The position numbers and the translations under genes were made by a program. This document shows, piece by piece, positions 6,275 to 14,865 of a stretch of 38,134 nucleotides of DNA. The DNA comes from a virus. Position 1 is the first letter of the stretch. The number at the start of each line of letters is the position of its first letter. The notes beneath the pieces were generated by a model, which had not been told where the DNA came from, did no database searches, and worked only from the letters and a program-made list of their open reading frames with translations. Location of the stretch: positions 1-38,134 of the IMG/VR virus record IMGVR_UViG_3300008050_000009. One strand, written 5' to 3'.

Positions 6275-6840
6275 GTGAACAACCACCACTTCCTGAAAGA
6301 ATAAACCGAGTCGAGGTATTATTAGATGATGATAATAAACCAGTAAATGATATTAAAAAAGCAGTTAGTAAATATGTAATAATCATTGATAATGATGGCG
6401 AAGTAACAGACCAATATGATGTAGAAATAATCAATGGTATAGACCCAGAAAGAGAATCAATATGCCCAAAATGTGGCGAAGGAGTCAATCTAGCAGGACC
6501 ACAGGCAAGAGCAGATATTAAGAAAAAGAAACGATTTGAATTTGTAGAGTCTCTTGATGATTCCTGGAAAGAAGTAGAACACTATCTAATGGAAGATTCT
6601 ACAAATAGTGGACAGAAATCAGACACAGTAGGAAATCCAGAGTTTAAATCATTCACTCATTCATCATCATTTATAGGTAATGTAGTATGGGATAGAGAGA
6701 GCAGAGAGATGGACATAATACTAAACGATAAGACTTATCACTTTTGCAGAGTATCAGAGAGATTATTTGACTCATTCGAGGGAGCAAGTAGTAAGGGTGC
6801 CTTCTTCAACAGGGAGATAAAGACACTCCATGATTGTTAA
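6271..6840 (+). CDS. Head-associated protein with zinc knuckle and C-terminal KTSC domain
   Basis: 189 residues. The N-terminal part is acidic and beta-rich (YVIIIDNDGEVTDQYDVEI) and carries one Cys pair (CPKCGEG). The C-terminal 65 residues match the KTSC domain pattern: FTHSSSFIGNVVWDRES, then a strand ending in KTYHFCRVSERLFDSFEGAS and SKGAFFNREIK. KTSC domains often end phage minor head proteins and some lysyl-tRNA synthetases; their role is not settled. The gene overlaps the protease extension as ATGA and the next small gene by 11 nt, so it belongs to the capsid operon. It may be a minor head or scaffold-linked protein. Confidence 0.65.
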   Translation: MSEQPPLPERINRVEVLLDDDNKPVNDIKKAVSKYVIIIDNDGEVTDQYDVEIINGIDPERESICPKCGEGVNLAGPQARADIKKKKRFEFVESLDDSWKEVEHYLMEDSTNSGQKSDTVGNPEFKSFTHSSSFIGNVVWDRESREMDIILNDKTYHFCRVSERLFDSFEGASSKGAFFNREIKTLHDC

Positions 6841-7009
6841 TTCCATTAAAGGATTCATTAATGGATTAAAGAAATCATTTAGTGGTAAGGATTATTTAAG
6901 AGAGATAAACCAATGTGATAAATGTGGCAAACCAAGCTTTTTCGGTTCATGTCTAAAATGTGAGACAGATGAAGCATATCGTGGTTGGAATAAAACAAAT
7001 AAACTTTAA
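6830..7009 (+). CDS. Small zinc-ribbon protein, 59 aa
   Basis: ATG at 6830 lies 11 nt inside the upstream gene. The first 28 residues form an amphipathic basic helix (VNSIKGFINGLKKSFSG), followed by a neat zinc ribbon CDKC and CLKC nine residues apart, with a short C-terminal tail. It is the last gene before the major capsid protein. Role unknown; it may bind nucleic acid or a capsid partner. Confidence 0.6.
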   Translation: MIVNSIKGFINGLKKSFSGKDYLREINQCDKCGKPSFFGSCLKCETDEAYRGWNKTNKL

Positions 7010-7054
7010 ATTATGATAGTTACTTCTTATCTAATCACTATTTAAAGATTATTC

Positions 7055-8500
7055 ATGCCTTGCGATTGTGAAAACAACAAAAAAGAACAGGACGAATGTC
7101 CTGAAGGACAAACATTTGACGTTTCAAAAGGCGAATGCGTAGCAAAAGAATCTGCATTTGGAGACCCAAAAACTACAGACGCACAAGCTGACGTAGCTTC
7201 ATCAGGAGCTGACGTTGGTGGAAGCCAAGAAGTTGAGGGAACACAATGCCCAGAAGGTCACAGTTTAAACGCTGACTCTGGTGTATGTGAACCAAATGGC
7301 TCTGATAAGACAGGAGATATTGGACAAACTAATACTTCTATCGCAACAGAGAATAGTAAGAGACTTAACGCAATCGAACAATCCATAAAGGCTCTAGCAG
7401 AAAAGAAACCATCTGCACAAGTAGGCTTAGAAGACGGTCATAAGACCTGGTCTCAAGTCGCTGAACAGATGGCTCCATCTTTGAGAAAATTTGGTAAGTT
7501 TGAGTTCGATATTTCCTTAGAATCCCTAAGAAGTATCAACACCAAACAAACTAGAGATAGAGCAGGAGCAGTAACTGAATCATTCAGAGACTCTCCTCTA
7601 CAACTCAAAGAAGCCGTATCTATTAGTGGCACACACGCAACACAGGACTTAGACACTGATGTTGCTATTGTTCCTGGTGGAATTTCTTTCAAACCAGTAT
7701 TCCAATTTGCAAAGACTAAACGCATTGAAGCTGGAATGGATAGAGCTAGATTCTTCAAGACAAGTATCCCTGCAAATGGGTCCCAAACTGTCGGTACAAC
7801 ACCTTCAGAAGCAACACAAACTTTCACTTCAATCGAAGTAACTCCAAGCACCATTACTGGTGTATATCTAGTCGGAGACTTTGATGAAATTGAAAATTCT
7901 CCATTCGATTTGCTACAAGCAATCGTCGAAGGAAGTGCTGCCTCATACGAAGATTTCGTTGCAACAGACATGTTAGACACCATCTCAGCAGAAGGAACCC
8001 TAACTCCAGGACTCTGGATTAGAGGCGACACAGGTGCAACTATTACATCTTCAGACGTAGCTAGTATGGCTATGGACGAGACTGGTATTGCATTTGGTAG
8101 AGAATATCTTGAAAATCAAGGATACCTTAGAGGCGGAATTAAACCAATTTGCTTCCTCGACCCACAACAGTGGCGGGAACTAATAACATCAACTAACGTT
8201 ACAAGTTTAGCAACCAGAAGCGCACCAGACATTTGGCTTAAAGCCGAATTGGAGCAATTTATGGGAGTTCAACTAATCGTTACTAACGCAGTAGAGCATA
8301 AAAACAACACCACAAACAATGCCGTTAACGCATACATGTGTGTTCCAAAACACTCATACGGAATCGGTATTAAACGTGATGTAACTGTTAAAATGCACGA
8401 AGTTGGCGAAGATAATCAAGTCCGAGTAAATACAACCTGGAGAACTAAAGCAGGTGTAATTGATTCTAGCAGTATTGTTAGGATTAGTACAACCGATTAG
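7055..8500 (+). CDS. Major capsid protein, HK97 fold
   Basis: 481 residues. After a variable N-terminal region (1-125) the sequence follows the HK97 capsid plan: an N-arm/E-loop region (SFRDSPLQLKEAV), a long FKPVFQFAKTKRIEAG region, a P-domain spine helix (DLLQAIVEGSAASYEDFVATDML) and A-domain strands (IKPICFLDPQQWRELI, then GVQLIVTNAVEH, YGIGIKRDVTVKMHE). Unusual: the N-terminus has two matching Cys loops, CPEG...GEC at C15-C28 and CPEG...GVC at C65-C78, plus C3 and C5. The protease upstream may remove this region. Codons are somewhat richer in C-ending forms than in neighbours, fitting high expression. A T8 terminator follows. A TTTAAA lies only 12 nt upstream of the start, so the promoter position is unclear. 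Confidence 0.85.
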   Translation: MPCDCENNKKEQDECPEGQTFDVSKGECVAKESAFGDPKTTDAQADVASSGADVGGSQEVEGTQCPEGHSLNADSGVCEPNGSDKTGDIGQTNTSIATENSKRLNAIEQSIKALAEKKPSAQVGLEDGHKTWSQVAEQMAPSLRKFGKFEFDISLESLRSINTKQTRDRAGAVTESFRDSPLQLKEAVSISGTHATQDLDTDVAIVPGGISFKPVFQFAKTKRIEAGMDRARFFKTSIPANGSQTVGTTPSEATQTFTSIEVTPSTITGVYLVGDFDEIENSPFDLLQAIVEGSAASYEDFVATDMLDTISAEGTLTPGLWIRGDTGATITSSDVASMAMDETGIAFGREYLENQGYLRGGIKPICFLDPQQWRELITSTNVTSLATRSAPDIWLKAELEQFMGVQLIVTNAVEHKNNTTNNAVNAYMCVPKHSYGIGIKRDVTVKMHEVGEDNQVRVNTTWRTKAGVIDSSSIVRISTTD

Positions 8501-8517
8501 AACCACTCCTTTATCTC

Positions 8518-8525
8518 TTTTTTTT
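8518..8525 (+). terminator. T-tract terminator after major capsid gene
   Basis: T8 begins 17 nt after the capsid stop with a CT-rich lead-in (CCTTTATCTC). There is no clear hairpin, which archaeal termination does not need. Confidence 0.45.
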
Positions 8526-8549
8526 AATCATTAATTTTCAAGTTTTTTC

Positions 8550-8672
8550 ATGCAGTTCGAGACAGCCGTATTATTAGTAGTAGGTGGAGTATTCATATCT
8601 ATGATAGGTGTGAACCTAAATCTTGCCAGGAGCCTAGATAAAATGAATGATTTATCACATAAAGTTAAATAG
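8550..8672 (+). CDS. Single-pass membrane microprotein, 40 aa
   Basis: ATG at 8550, stop TAG at 8670. Residues 6-22 form a hydrophobic helix (AVLLVVGGVFISMIGVN), followed by a short charged helix (LARSLDKMNDLSHKVK). It is too small for an enzyme; a membrane-inserted accessory peptide is likely. It lies 8 nt upstream of another membrane-anchored gene, so the two may work together, for example in lysis timing, entry exclusion or virion decoration. Confidence 0.5.
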   Translation: MQFETAVLLVVGGVFISMIGVNLNLARSLDKMNDLSHKVK

Positions 8673-8680
8673 TAGTAAAA

Positions 8681-9343
8681 TTGAGAAGATTAATGGTATA
8701 TAAAGTTTATAGTATTGGAGCTGTAGCCGTAATTGCATTAATTGTGGCACTAGCATACAATCCAGCACAAGAAAACTTTGACCTTGATACAGAACAGAAC
8801 TTTATCATAACCACTTATCAACAGTCTGCTCAATGGGAGTGGATAAAAGGACAAGTGGAGAACGCTGAAGAATCTATTAACATCAAATCAAATGAAAATG
8901 ACATCATAGGAAATACAAGTGACATCAAAGCATTAGAAGACAGACTCAATAAGATAAGTCTTAGTGTATCTACTTTGAATAATAAAATCATTCAATTAGA
9001 AGTAACACCAGCACCTACTTCATCAACAGTTGCAGATGATGAGATTGTTGATTTCTACACAACTGATAACGATTCAGACAAAGAAGATAGATTTGACCAA
9101 AGTGAAATTATGTATTTCTATGTAGTAGTTGATACAGAAGAAAGGTATCTCTATTATGAAATCGTAAATGATGACACAAATGACACCATCAAGGACAAAA
9201 GGCTCACAATATCTCCAAATGTAGATAATCTAGTCTGGGCTTGGAGTATTCCAAGTAACCAAACAGCAGGAGATTACTATGTTGAGATAGAAGTCGGAGA
9301 TGACTCAGAAAAAGTCAATTTTGACGTAAGAGCAACATCATAG
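8681..9343 (+). CDS. Membrane-anchored coiled-coil/Ig-like protein, 220 aa
   Basis: The TTG start at 8681 follows the previous stop by 8 nt; the ATG at 8693 is an alternative. N-terminal signal anchor (IGAVAVIALIVALAYN, about residues 12-27), then a coiled coil (IKALEDRLNKISLSVSTLNN, about 85-105), a Pro/Thr/Ser hinge (TPAPTSSTV) and an Ig-like beta domain of about 105 residues. With the anchor in the membrane, the beta domain would face outside. Several N-x-S/T sites (NDT, NQT) could be glycosylated. The gene ends in a hairpin terminator. Placement right after the capsid gene suggests either a virion surface protein or a host-envelope protein; the sequence does not decide. Confidence 0.65.
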   Translation: MRRLMVYKVYSIGAVAVIALIVALAYNPAQENFDLDTEQNFIITTYQQSAQWEWIKGQVENAEESINIKSNENDIIGNTSDIKALEDRLNKISLSVSTLNNKIIQLEVTPAPTSSTVADDEIVDFYTTDNDSDKEDRFDQSEIMYFYVVVDTEERYLYYEIVNDDTNDTIKDKRLTISPNVDNLVWAWSIPSNQTAGDYYVEIEVGDDSEKVNFDVRATS

Positions 9344-9361
9344 GGTAACAACCCTTTTTTT
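9342..9361 (+). terminator. Hairpin plus T-tract terminator
   Basis: AGGGT (9342-9346) pairs with ACCCT (9351-9355) around AACA and runs into T7. The hairpin overlaps the stop codon of the upstream gene. This is a bacterial-style intrinsic terminator shape in an archaeal virus. Confidence 0.65.
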
Positions 9362-9375
9362 ATCTTTAAATAATA
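9362..9375 (+). promoter_or_regulatory. TATA box, 14-bp motif shared with 25289
   Basis: ATCTTTAAATAATA is identical at 25289-25302. Its centre is about 25 nt before ATG 9393, which it would place at the 5' end of the mRNA. Confidence 0.6.
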
Positions 9376-9383
9376 CAATAATA

Positions 9384-9491
9384 ATGACAATTATGGCAGA
9401 TAAATTACCAAGTGCTGAATTTCTCAGTAATTTTTGGTGGGAACTTAGAGAGATGTTTAATATTATCCCTAATTACAAAAAAATCAATTAA
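9384..9491 (+). CDS. Hypothetical microprotein, 35 aa (or 32 aa)
   Basis: ATG at 9384; an in-frame ATG at 9393 fits the TATA spacing better and would give 32 residues (MADKLPSAEFLSNFWWELRE...). The product is an amphipathic aromatic helix. It has its own promoter and precedes the connector candidate. Role unknown. Confidence 0.45.
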   Translation: MTIMADKLPSAEFLSNFWWELREMFNIIPNYKKIN

Positions 9492-9532
9492 TTTTATTAA
9501 TTCTCTTAGTTAATTCACTCATTCTATGAGTA

Positions 9533-9913
9533 ATGGCGAGTAATTTCTTCGGAATTAACAAATGTAAGCAACTATTGAACATAGAGATAACAGATACAGT
9601 AGATGATGAACTATTAAACTCATTTGGAGAGGTAGCCAACCAACATGTTGACAATATACTAAAACAACATGATGAGAGAATACCATTAAAATCTCCAAAT
9701 GTCCTGGCAGACGTTAAAATGGCTGCAAACTACTATGTATGCTCACTATTCAGAGGAAAGCGTGGAGATAATGAAACAGCTAAATTCTGGAAAGATATGT
9801 TCATAGATACAATTAATGGTGTAATTGAGGAAAGAAGTGTAGAGGGATATTCCTATGATGTTCAAAGATTTAACGATAGATATAGACAAGAGGACGTGTA
9901 CAGGTTATGGTAA
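9533..9913 (+). CDS. Head-tail connector candidate, 126 aa
   Basis: A helical protein of the size and position of HK97 gp6-type adaptors, which ring the portal and join it to the tail. The N-terminus (NKCKQLLNIEITDTVDDELLNSFGEVANQHVD) fits the start of such adaptors, where short helices follow a thr-asp-asp-x-leu-leu segment; it is followed by LADVKMAANYYVCSLFRG and a C-terminal YSYDVQRFNDRY. It sits after the capsid gene and before tail/fibre genes, where this function is expected. The family assignment is by pattern and position only; a structure-based search would decide. Confidence 0.6.
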   Translation: MASNFFGINKCKQLLNIEITDTVDDELLNSFGEVANQHVDNILKQHDERIPLKSPNVLADVKMAANYYVCSLFRGKRGDNETAKFWKDMFIDTINGVIEERSVEGYSYDVQRFNDRYRQEDVYRLW

Positions 9914-9920
9914 ATATTAT

Positions 9921-9932
9921 TTCTCTTTATAC
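9921..9932 (+). promoter_or_regulatory. TATA box before the adhesion genes
   Basis: TTCTCTTTATAC lies about 20 nt upstream of GTG 9941 / ATG 9947. The first eleven bases match the head-operon box at 2167-2177. Confidence 0.5.
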
Positions 9933-9940
9933 TAAAAACA

Positions 9941-10615
9941 GTGAGTATGAATAGAATGTTTCAATTACCTAACTCATGGAATCTAACTAATAGAATTAAT
10001 GAAGTAAAAAATGAGTCTTTTGAATCTTGGGCTGATTCTACCAGATACCTATCTGACCAAGCAAGAACTGACAATGTTGTCAGAGTGTTATCATTCCCTG
10101 AATTTAGTCCATCAGGCAAACAAGAAATGATTAAAGAATTTGACTATACCCATAATCTCGTCACAAATGACGGAGAAATTTATTATGCTAAATTAGGAGC
10201 AGGAGAATCAGCAGCCACTAATGAGGACTTTGGTGGAACTGGCTCAGGAACAGGTTATTTTGAAATGGGAACCACAGCATATACAGAAGCAGAGACAGAT
10301 ACATTCAATCAGTTTGATGTGAGTGGAAGTAGTAAAATCAGTAACTCTAGACAAACTTTTACATCAGGTTATCCTAAAACAAATGATACAGGAGACGCAG
10401 ATAATACTGGAGACGCCACAGACGCAGTATCATACTCAGTTAATTATTCAGCAGCCTCATGGAATGATACAGACGTAGAACAAGGAGTAATTCATGATAA
10501 TTCTAGTCCTGTATCAGCAACTAAACTATTATGTTCATTTAGCTTCACATCTTTTGCAAAGACAGCTTCAGACACCCTAAAGATATTCGTAAATCACGCT
10601 TTCGAGAATCAATGA
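9941..10615 (+). CDS. Virion structural protein, 224 aa, adhesion/fibre module
   Basis: GTG at 9941 or ATG at 9947 (MNRMFQLPNSW). The first 40 residues are helical, the rest is a Ser/Thr/Gly/Asp-rich beta protein with low-complexity loops (GGTGSGTGYFEMG, then NDTGDADNTGDATDAVSYSV) typical of phage fibre or neck-whisker proteins. The C-terminus is a clear beta strand pair (LLCSFSFTSFAKTASDTLKIFVNHAFEN). It opens the block of adhesion genes and overlaps the next ORF as ATGA. Exact function not recognisable. Confidence 0.6.
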   Translation: MSMNRMFQLPNSWNLTNRINEVKNESFESWADSTRYLSDQARTDNVVRVLSFPEFSPSGKQEMIKEFDYTHNLVTNDGEIYYAKLGAGESAATNEDFGGTGSGTGYFEMGTTAYTEAETDTFNQFDVSGSSKISNSRQTFTSGYPKTNDTGDADNTGDATDAVSYSVNYSAASWNDTDVEQGVIHDNSSPVSATKLLCSFSFTSFAKTASDTLKIFVNHAFENQ

Positions 10616-10737
10616 GTCTTAGGAAGATGTTTGAAATGCTTAATCGCATTAATAACACACCTAGTAAGTCTCATGGTGGTATTGACGCTAAAATCTTTCA
10701 TACTGAACGAGTTAATATTGTATTAGGTGGTAACTAA
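10612..10737 (+). CDS. Small protein, 41 aa, between fibre genes
   Basis: ATG at 10612 overlaps the upstream TGA, and its TAA overlaps the next ATG (10737). The product begins like the protein before it (SLRKMFEMLNRINN compared with the MNRMFQLPNSWNLTNRINE start), which suggests a trimmed or duplicated N-terminal module. The C-terminus is beta-like (IFHTERVNIVLGGN). Confidence 0.5.
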   Translation: MSLRKMFEMLNRINNTPSKSHGGIDAKIFHTERVNIVLGGN

Positions 10738-11804
10738 TGGTAGATGTTAAGATTTCTGCACTTGGTGCCATAACATCAGTAGCAGGAGAGGACCTAGTAG
10801 CAATTATTGATAATCCATCAGTAACACCTGTATCTAAAAAAGCAACAATAGACCAAATTAAGACCTATATTGGTGGTATAACAGCCTCATCTACAGATAC
10901 TCTTACAAACAAAACTATAGACGCAGATGGAACAGGTAACAGTATAACAAACATTGAGAACGCAGATATTAAGGCAAGTGCAGGTATTGACGCAACTAAA
11001 CTAGCAGATGGCTCAGTATCATCAACAGAACTCCAATATATCAATTCATTAAGCAGTAACGCACAGACTCAATTAGACACTAAAATCACAGCTTCATCTA
11101 CAGACACTCTTACTAATAAAACCCTTACAAGTCCAACACTTACAACACCAGCACTTGGCACACCAGCAAGTGGTACACTCACAAACTGTACATTCCCAAC
11201 ATTAAACCAAAGCACAACAGGAAGTTCAGCAAGTTGTACAGGTAATTCAGCCACAGTAACAACTAACGCTAATCTCACAGGAGATGTTACATCTACAGGT
11301 AATGCCACAGCAATAGGAACAGGTGTAATAGTTAACGCAGACGTAAATGGCTCAGCAGCCATAGATTATTCTAAATTAGACTTGGCAGGTAATGTAGTCG
11401 CAACCACAGATTTAACAGCAACAGGTACTAAAAATTCTACTACATTCCTCAGAGGAGACGATACTTGGGCAGTTGTTGACGCTTCTCCATTAACCACAAA
11501 AGGAGATGTATATACCTATGATACAGGAAATGCCAGGTTAGCAGTTGGAACAGATGGTCAAGTCCTAAAAGCAGATTCCACTACAGCAACTGGATTAGCC
11601 TGGGGAACAGGTGGAGGGGGTGCAACAGCAGTACACGCCTTTTCAAACACAACCACAACAACATATACAGGAACAGCAAGTTCATTTGGTACAGTAGGTT
11701 CAGGAGATAGAGATATTTACATTAAAAAAATTGATGCTAACAACGAAGGAGTATTTACCAAGATATGGAAAAACGGAGCAGCCGTTGAGGTTCAAATTGC
11801 ATGA
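10737..11804 (+). CDS. Tail fibre protein with LTNKTL repeats
   Basis: 355 residues, rich in Thr, Ser, Ala and Asn. It contains the fibre repeat SSTDTLTNKT twice (near residues 57 and 120), the phage fibre motif TPALGTPASGTLTN, a KLDLAGNVV segment and a C-terminal adhesion-like domain preceded by a Gly-rich loop (WGTGGGGAT). Such repeats form trimeric shafts in phage fibres, and the C-terminal domain usually contacts the host. The gene overlaps both neighbours by a few bases. Calls of this kind rest on well-known repeat motifs that occur widely in marine tailed viruses. Confidence 0.7.
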   Translation: MVDVKISALGAITSVAGEDLVAIIDNPSVTPVSKKATIDQIKTYIGGITASSTDTLTNKTIDADGTGNSITNIENADIKASAGIDATKLADGSVSSTELQYINSLSSNAQTQLDTKITASSTDTLTNKTLTSPTLTTPALGTPASGTLTNCTFPTLNQSTTGSSASCTGNSATVTTNANLTGDVTSTGNATAIGTGVIVNADVNGSAAIDYSKLDLAGNVVATTDLTATGTKNSTTFLRGDDTWAVVDASPLTTKGDVYTYDTGNARLAVGTDGQVLKADSTTATGLAWGTGGGGATAVHAFSNTTTTTYTGTASSFGTVGSGDRDIYIKKIDANNEGVFTKIWKNGAAVEVQIA

Positions 11805-13435
11805 CCATTTCATATCACTCTGGTGGTAGATTACAGGGTAAGAGTACATCTTACAAAGTTCACACATTTACATCAACAGGAAACTCAACATTCCAAATCA
11901 CAGCAGGAAGTGGAGATGTAGAATATCTCATTGTTGCTGGAGGTGGAGGTGGAGGAGCTAGAATTGGAGGTGGTGGTGGAGCTGGAGGATTACTACAAGG
12001 TACTGTAGCCAAATCAACATCAACAGGTTCTAGTGGAAGTCATACTGTAACAGTAGGAACTGGAGGAGCTGGAGGTTCTTCTAATAATACTGGAGCTAAT
12101 GGTCAAGGTACAAATGGTGTTAATTCTGTTTTTGATACTTTAACTTCTATTGGAGGTGGAGGTGGAGGAAGATATATAAGTCCACCTAATAATGGAGATG
12201 ATGGTTCAGATGGAGGCTCTGGTGGAGGAGCTGGAGGAATTATTGGTTCAGGTGTTACTGGTGGTTCTGCAACAAGTGGTCAAGGTTATGCTGGTGGAAC
12301 TGGAGCTAGTGGTGCCTCTGGAGCTGGTGGAGGTGGAGGTGCTGGAGCAGTTGGTGGAACAGCAACAGCAGGTAATGCAGCAGGAGCTGGTGGTATAGGT
12401 TTACAATCTTCAATTAATGGTACTGCAACTTACTACGCAGGAGGTGGTGGAGGTAGTGCAGATGATAATAATGCCTCTGGAGGTTCTGGAGGAGGTGGTA
12501 ACGGAGGAGCTGGTAATTCTGGAGCTAGTAATTATGGAGGAACTACTGGTACAGCTAATACAGGTGGAGGAGGAGGTGGACAAAGACCTGATAATGTAGC
12601 AGGATTCGATGGTGGTTCGGGTATTGTAATTATAAGATATAAAACATCTAGTGGTATAACTGCAACAGGTGGAGATACTATTACAACTATTTCAGAAGAA
12701 CAAACTAAACCAACCAACGTACCAGATGGTTCAAGATATGAAGAAACAGATACTAGAAAGATTTACACTAAATTAGTCAGTAATTTAACTCATGAAGATG
12801 ATTTCTCATCAGATAATTTTACAGATGTTGGTAGTGGAGTAGAAGTTAATACAACTAATCAAACTTTAGGTGGAACATTCCCTAGAGGTGCAATAGCCAA
12901 ATCTTATGATCCAATTACAGCATTATCAGATACAGCATGGGTTATGAGATTTAAGTTTAATTTAACATCACATTCTGGTTCCCCAACAGGTGTTTATATT
13001 GGTGTAACAGATACTTCTAATGCTACTGATACTACTAACACTAGTAGAGATGCTATTATGTTTTGGACATACTCAGATGGTGGAGCTAAGTATGCTATAT
13101 CACACCCAACTGATACAGTATTTGGATTAGCATATACAGATATGACAACCACACCATCAAACGGAGATGTATATTATGTTGAATTAAAAAGAACTTCTGC
13201 AACAGCAGGTACTTGTAGTTTGTATAATGACTCTGAATTTTCAGATTTGGAAGAAGCAAAGAATTTTACCATCGCCTCTGGAGCAAGTAACACAGGTCTT
13301 GATAATATTTTGATAACCAACTTATCAGATGGTGGAAGTGGAGGAACAACTGTAGCTACCATTGAAGATTTGAAAATATATGATGGAGTAACATCAGCAA
13401 AAGATGGTGGTTGGAAGGAGAAAGGAACAACATGA
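11801..13435 (+). CDS. Glycine-rich adhesin with lectin-like C-terminal domain
   Basis: 544 residues. Residues about 45-285 are a Gly-rich domain: it starts with EYLIVAGGGGGG and continues through many GGxGG loops to SGIVIIRYK, the layout of glycine-rich phage adhesins where packed polyglycine helices present variable loops. Next comes a YEETDTRKIY linker (about residue 310) and a 190-residue beta domain (HEDDFSSDNFTDVGSG to LKIYDGVTSA) of concanavalin A-like type. The same linker and domain recur in the next gene, so they arose by duplication. Likely a receptor-binding tail tip protein. Overlaps its neighbours as ATGA. Confidence 0.7.
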   Translation: MTISYHSGGRLQGKSTSYKVHTFTSTGNSTFQITAGSGDVEYLIVAGGGGGGARIGGGGGAGGLLQGTVAKSTSTGSSGSHTVTVGTGGAGGSSNNTGANGQGTNGVNSVFDTLTSIGGGGGGRYISPPNNGDDGSDGGSGGGAGGIIGSGVTGGSATSGQGYAGGTGASGASGAGGGGGAGAVGGTATAGNAAGAGGIGLQSSINGTATYYAGGGGGSADDNNASGGSGGGGNGGAGNSGASNYGGTTGTANTGGGGGGQRPDNVAGFDGGSGIVIIRYKTSSGITATGGDTITTISEEQTKPTNVPDGSRYEETDTRKIYTKLVSNLTHEDDFSSDNFTDVGSGVEVNTTNQTLGGTFPRGAIAKSYDPITALSDTAWVMRFKFNLTSHSGSPTGVYIGVTDTSNATDTTNTSRDAIMFWTYSDGGAKYAISHPTDTVFGLAYTDMTTTPSNGDVYYVELKRTSATAGTCSLYNDSEFSDLEEAKNFTIASGASNTGLDNILITNLSDGGSGGTTVATIEDLKIYDGVTSAKDGGWKEKGTT

Positions 13436-14865
13436 CCATTAAATATCTAGATTCAAAGAGGGTAAGTGGAGTGGCTAGTGATACTAAACCAACTGACGTA
13501 CAAGACAACTCTATATACATAGAAACAGATACTGATAGGAGATATTGGTTTGAAACAGCAACAGCACCAACACTTGAAGATGATTTCTCATCAGATGGTT
13601 GGACTGATGTAGGTGGATTCACAGGAGTATCAGGTGGAGTATTAACTGGAGATTTGATTAGAAATAGCACTAATCATGGAGCAGGGAGAGCTATTACAGC
13701 ATTAGATAATTCTGCTTGGGTTATTAGATTTAAACTTATTATTAATACAAAGGCAACTGGTGAAAATAACTCAGTAGCATTAGGTATTTCACAAACAGGT
13801 GCTACAGGAATTAATGATACTAGATACGGATTAGGAGTAGGTCTATCACAATATCATAATAAATTTAGATTAGTATATCCAGCAAATCAAACATGGTATC
13901 AAGCTGTAGTACATACAGCAGGGAGTGATCCTGTTCCAGATGCAGGAACATATTATATAGAATTAAAAAGAACTACATCAACAAGTGTAACATTAAACAT
14001 ATTTTCTGATTCAGATTATTCAACAAATATTGCAACAGTTACACAAACAATATCATCAGGTATTAACGCATTAGATAATTTATGTGTTCAAGGAATGAAT
14101 GATAATGGAAGTGGTGGAACTTGGAATATATCAATAGATGATTTAAAAATTTGGGATGGTGTAACATCAGCACCTGTTGATAAATGGACTTCATCTTCTG
14201 GTATATCTAGAACAGGTTGTAAAGCATATTTTATGTTAGATGAAACAGTAGGTAATCCTGCTAACTATGCAACAACAGCAAATGGGTTTTCAGATGGAAA
14301 TGGAATAAATGGAACTAATGGAAGTTCAGGAGCTACCCAAAATGCTACAGGTAAGCTTGGTAAATGTTTTGAATTTTCAGGTGGGTCTAATGAAGAAATT
14401 AATTTAGGTGATACAATATTATCAGGAACAACAGATTTTACAATGGCTTGTTGGATTAATTCGGAAGTTACTACATCAGGTGCTAGATTATTATTTAATA
14501 ATTACGCATCTGGATACACAGGTGGTGTTCAATTTTATGTAAATGGTGCAGATAGAAAATTAATGTATTGGAGTTCTAGTGGAAGTCTTGCATCTGATAC
14601 TGCTATATCAGGTACAGATGGTGAATGGGATCATGTAGTATTAACAAGAAGTGGTACAACAATGACAATTTATCTTAACGGTAGTGCAGATGGTACTTCT
14701 ACAATTAGTCATAGTATTGCAGGAGCTAATATGACATTAGGTGGTTCTTCAACTGGAAGTGAAGTATTTGATGGAAAAATTGATGAAGCAAGTATATGGA
14801 ACAGAGCTCTAACTACAGATGAAATATCAAGACTTTATAATTCAGGAAATGGTGTAGGAATATGA
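13432..14865 (+). CDS. Adhesin with duplicated lectin-like domain and C-terminal LamG domain
   Basis: 477 residues from ATG 13432, which overlaps the upstream TGA; an in-frame TTG at 13411 is less likely. The N-terminus has the IETDTDRRYW linker, followed by a beta domain (LEDDFSSDGWTDVGG to LKIWDGVTSA) homologous to the one in the preceding protein. Residues about 235-477 are a laminin-G/concanavalin fold: AYFMLDE start, LGKCFEFSGG, FTMACWINSE, then GEWDHVVLTRSG, MTIYLNGS and the closing FDGKIDEASIWNRALT. Such domains bind glycans. The gene holds two of the seven GATC sites found in the genome and looks recently acquired or fast evolving. Confidence 0.75.
   Translation: MTIKYLDSKRVSGVASDTKPTDVQDNSIYIETDTDRRYWFETATAPTLEDDFSSDGWTDVGGFTGVSGGVLTGDLIRNSTNHGAGRAITALDNSAWVIRFKLIINTKATGENNSVALGISQTGATGINDTRYGLGVGLSQYHNKFRLVYPANQTWYQAVVHTAGSDPVPDAGTYYIELKRTTSTSVTLNIFSDSDYSTNIATVTQTISSGINALDNLCVQGMNDNGSGGTWNISIDDLKIWDGVTSAPVDKWTSSSGISRTGCKAYFMLDETVGNPANYATTANGFSDGNGINGTNGSSGATQNATGKLGKCFEFSGGSNEEINLGDTILSGTTDFTMACWINSEVTTSGARLLFNNYASGYTGGVQFYVNGADRKLMYWSSSGSLASDTAISGTDGEWDHVVLTRSGTTMTIYLNGSADGTSTISHSIAGANMTLGGSSTGSEVFDGKIDEASIWNRALTTDEISRLYNSGNGVGI

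Noticed and set aside
7453-8031. Long minus-strand ORF (192 codons) within the capsid gene
   Set aside because: Antisense shadow of the major capsid protein; its translation is low in structure and has no promoter or coupling.
12192-12717. Several ORFs in other frames of the glycine-rich gene
   Set aside because: Low-complexity shadows caused by GGA/GGT-rich DNA.
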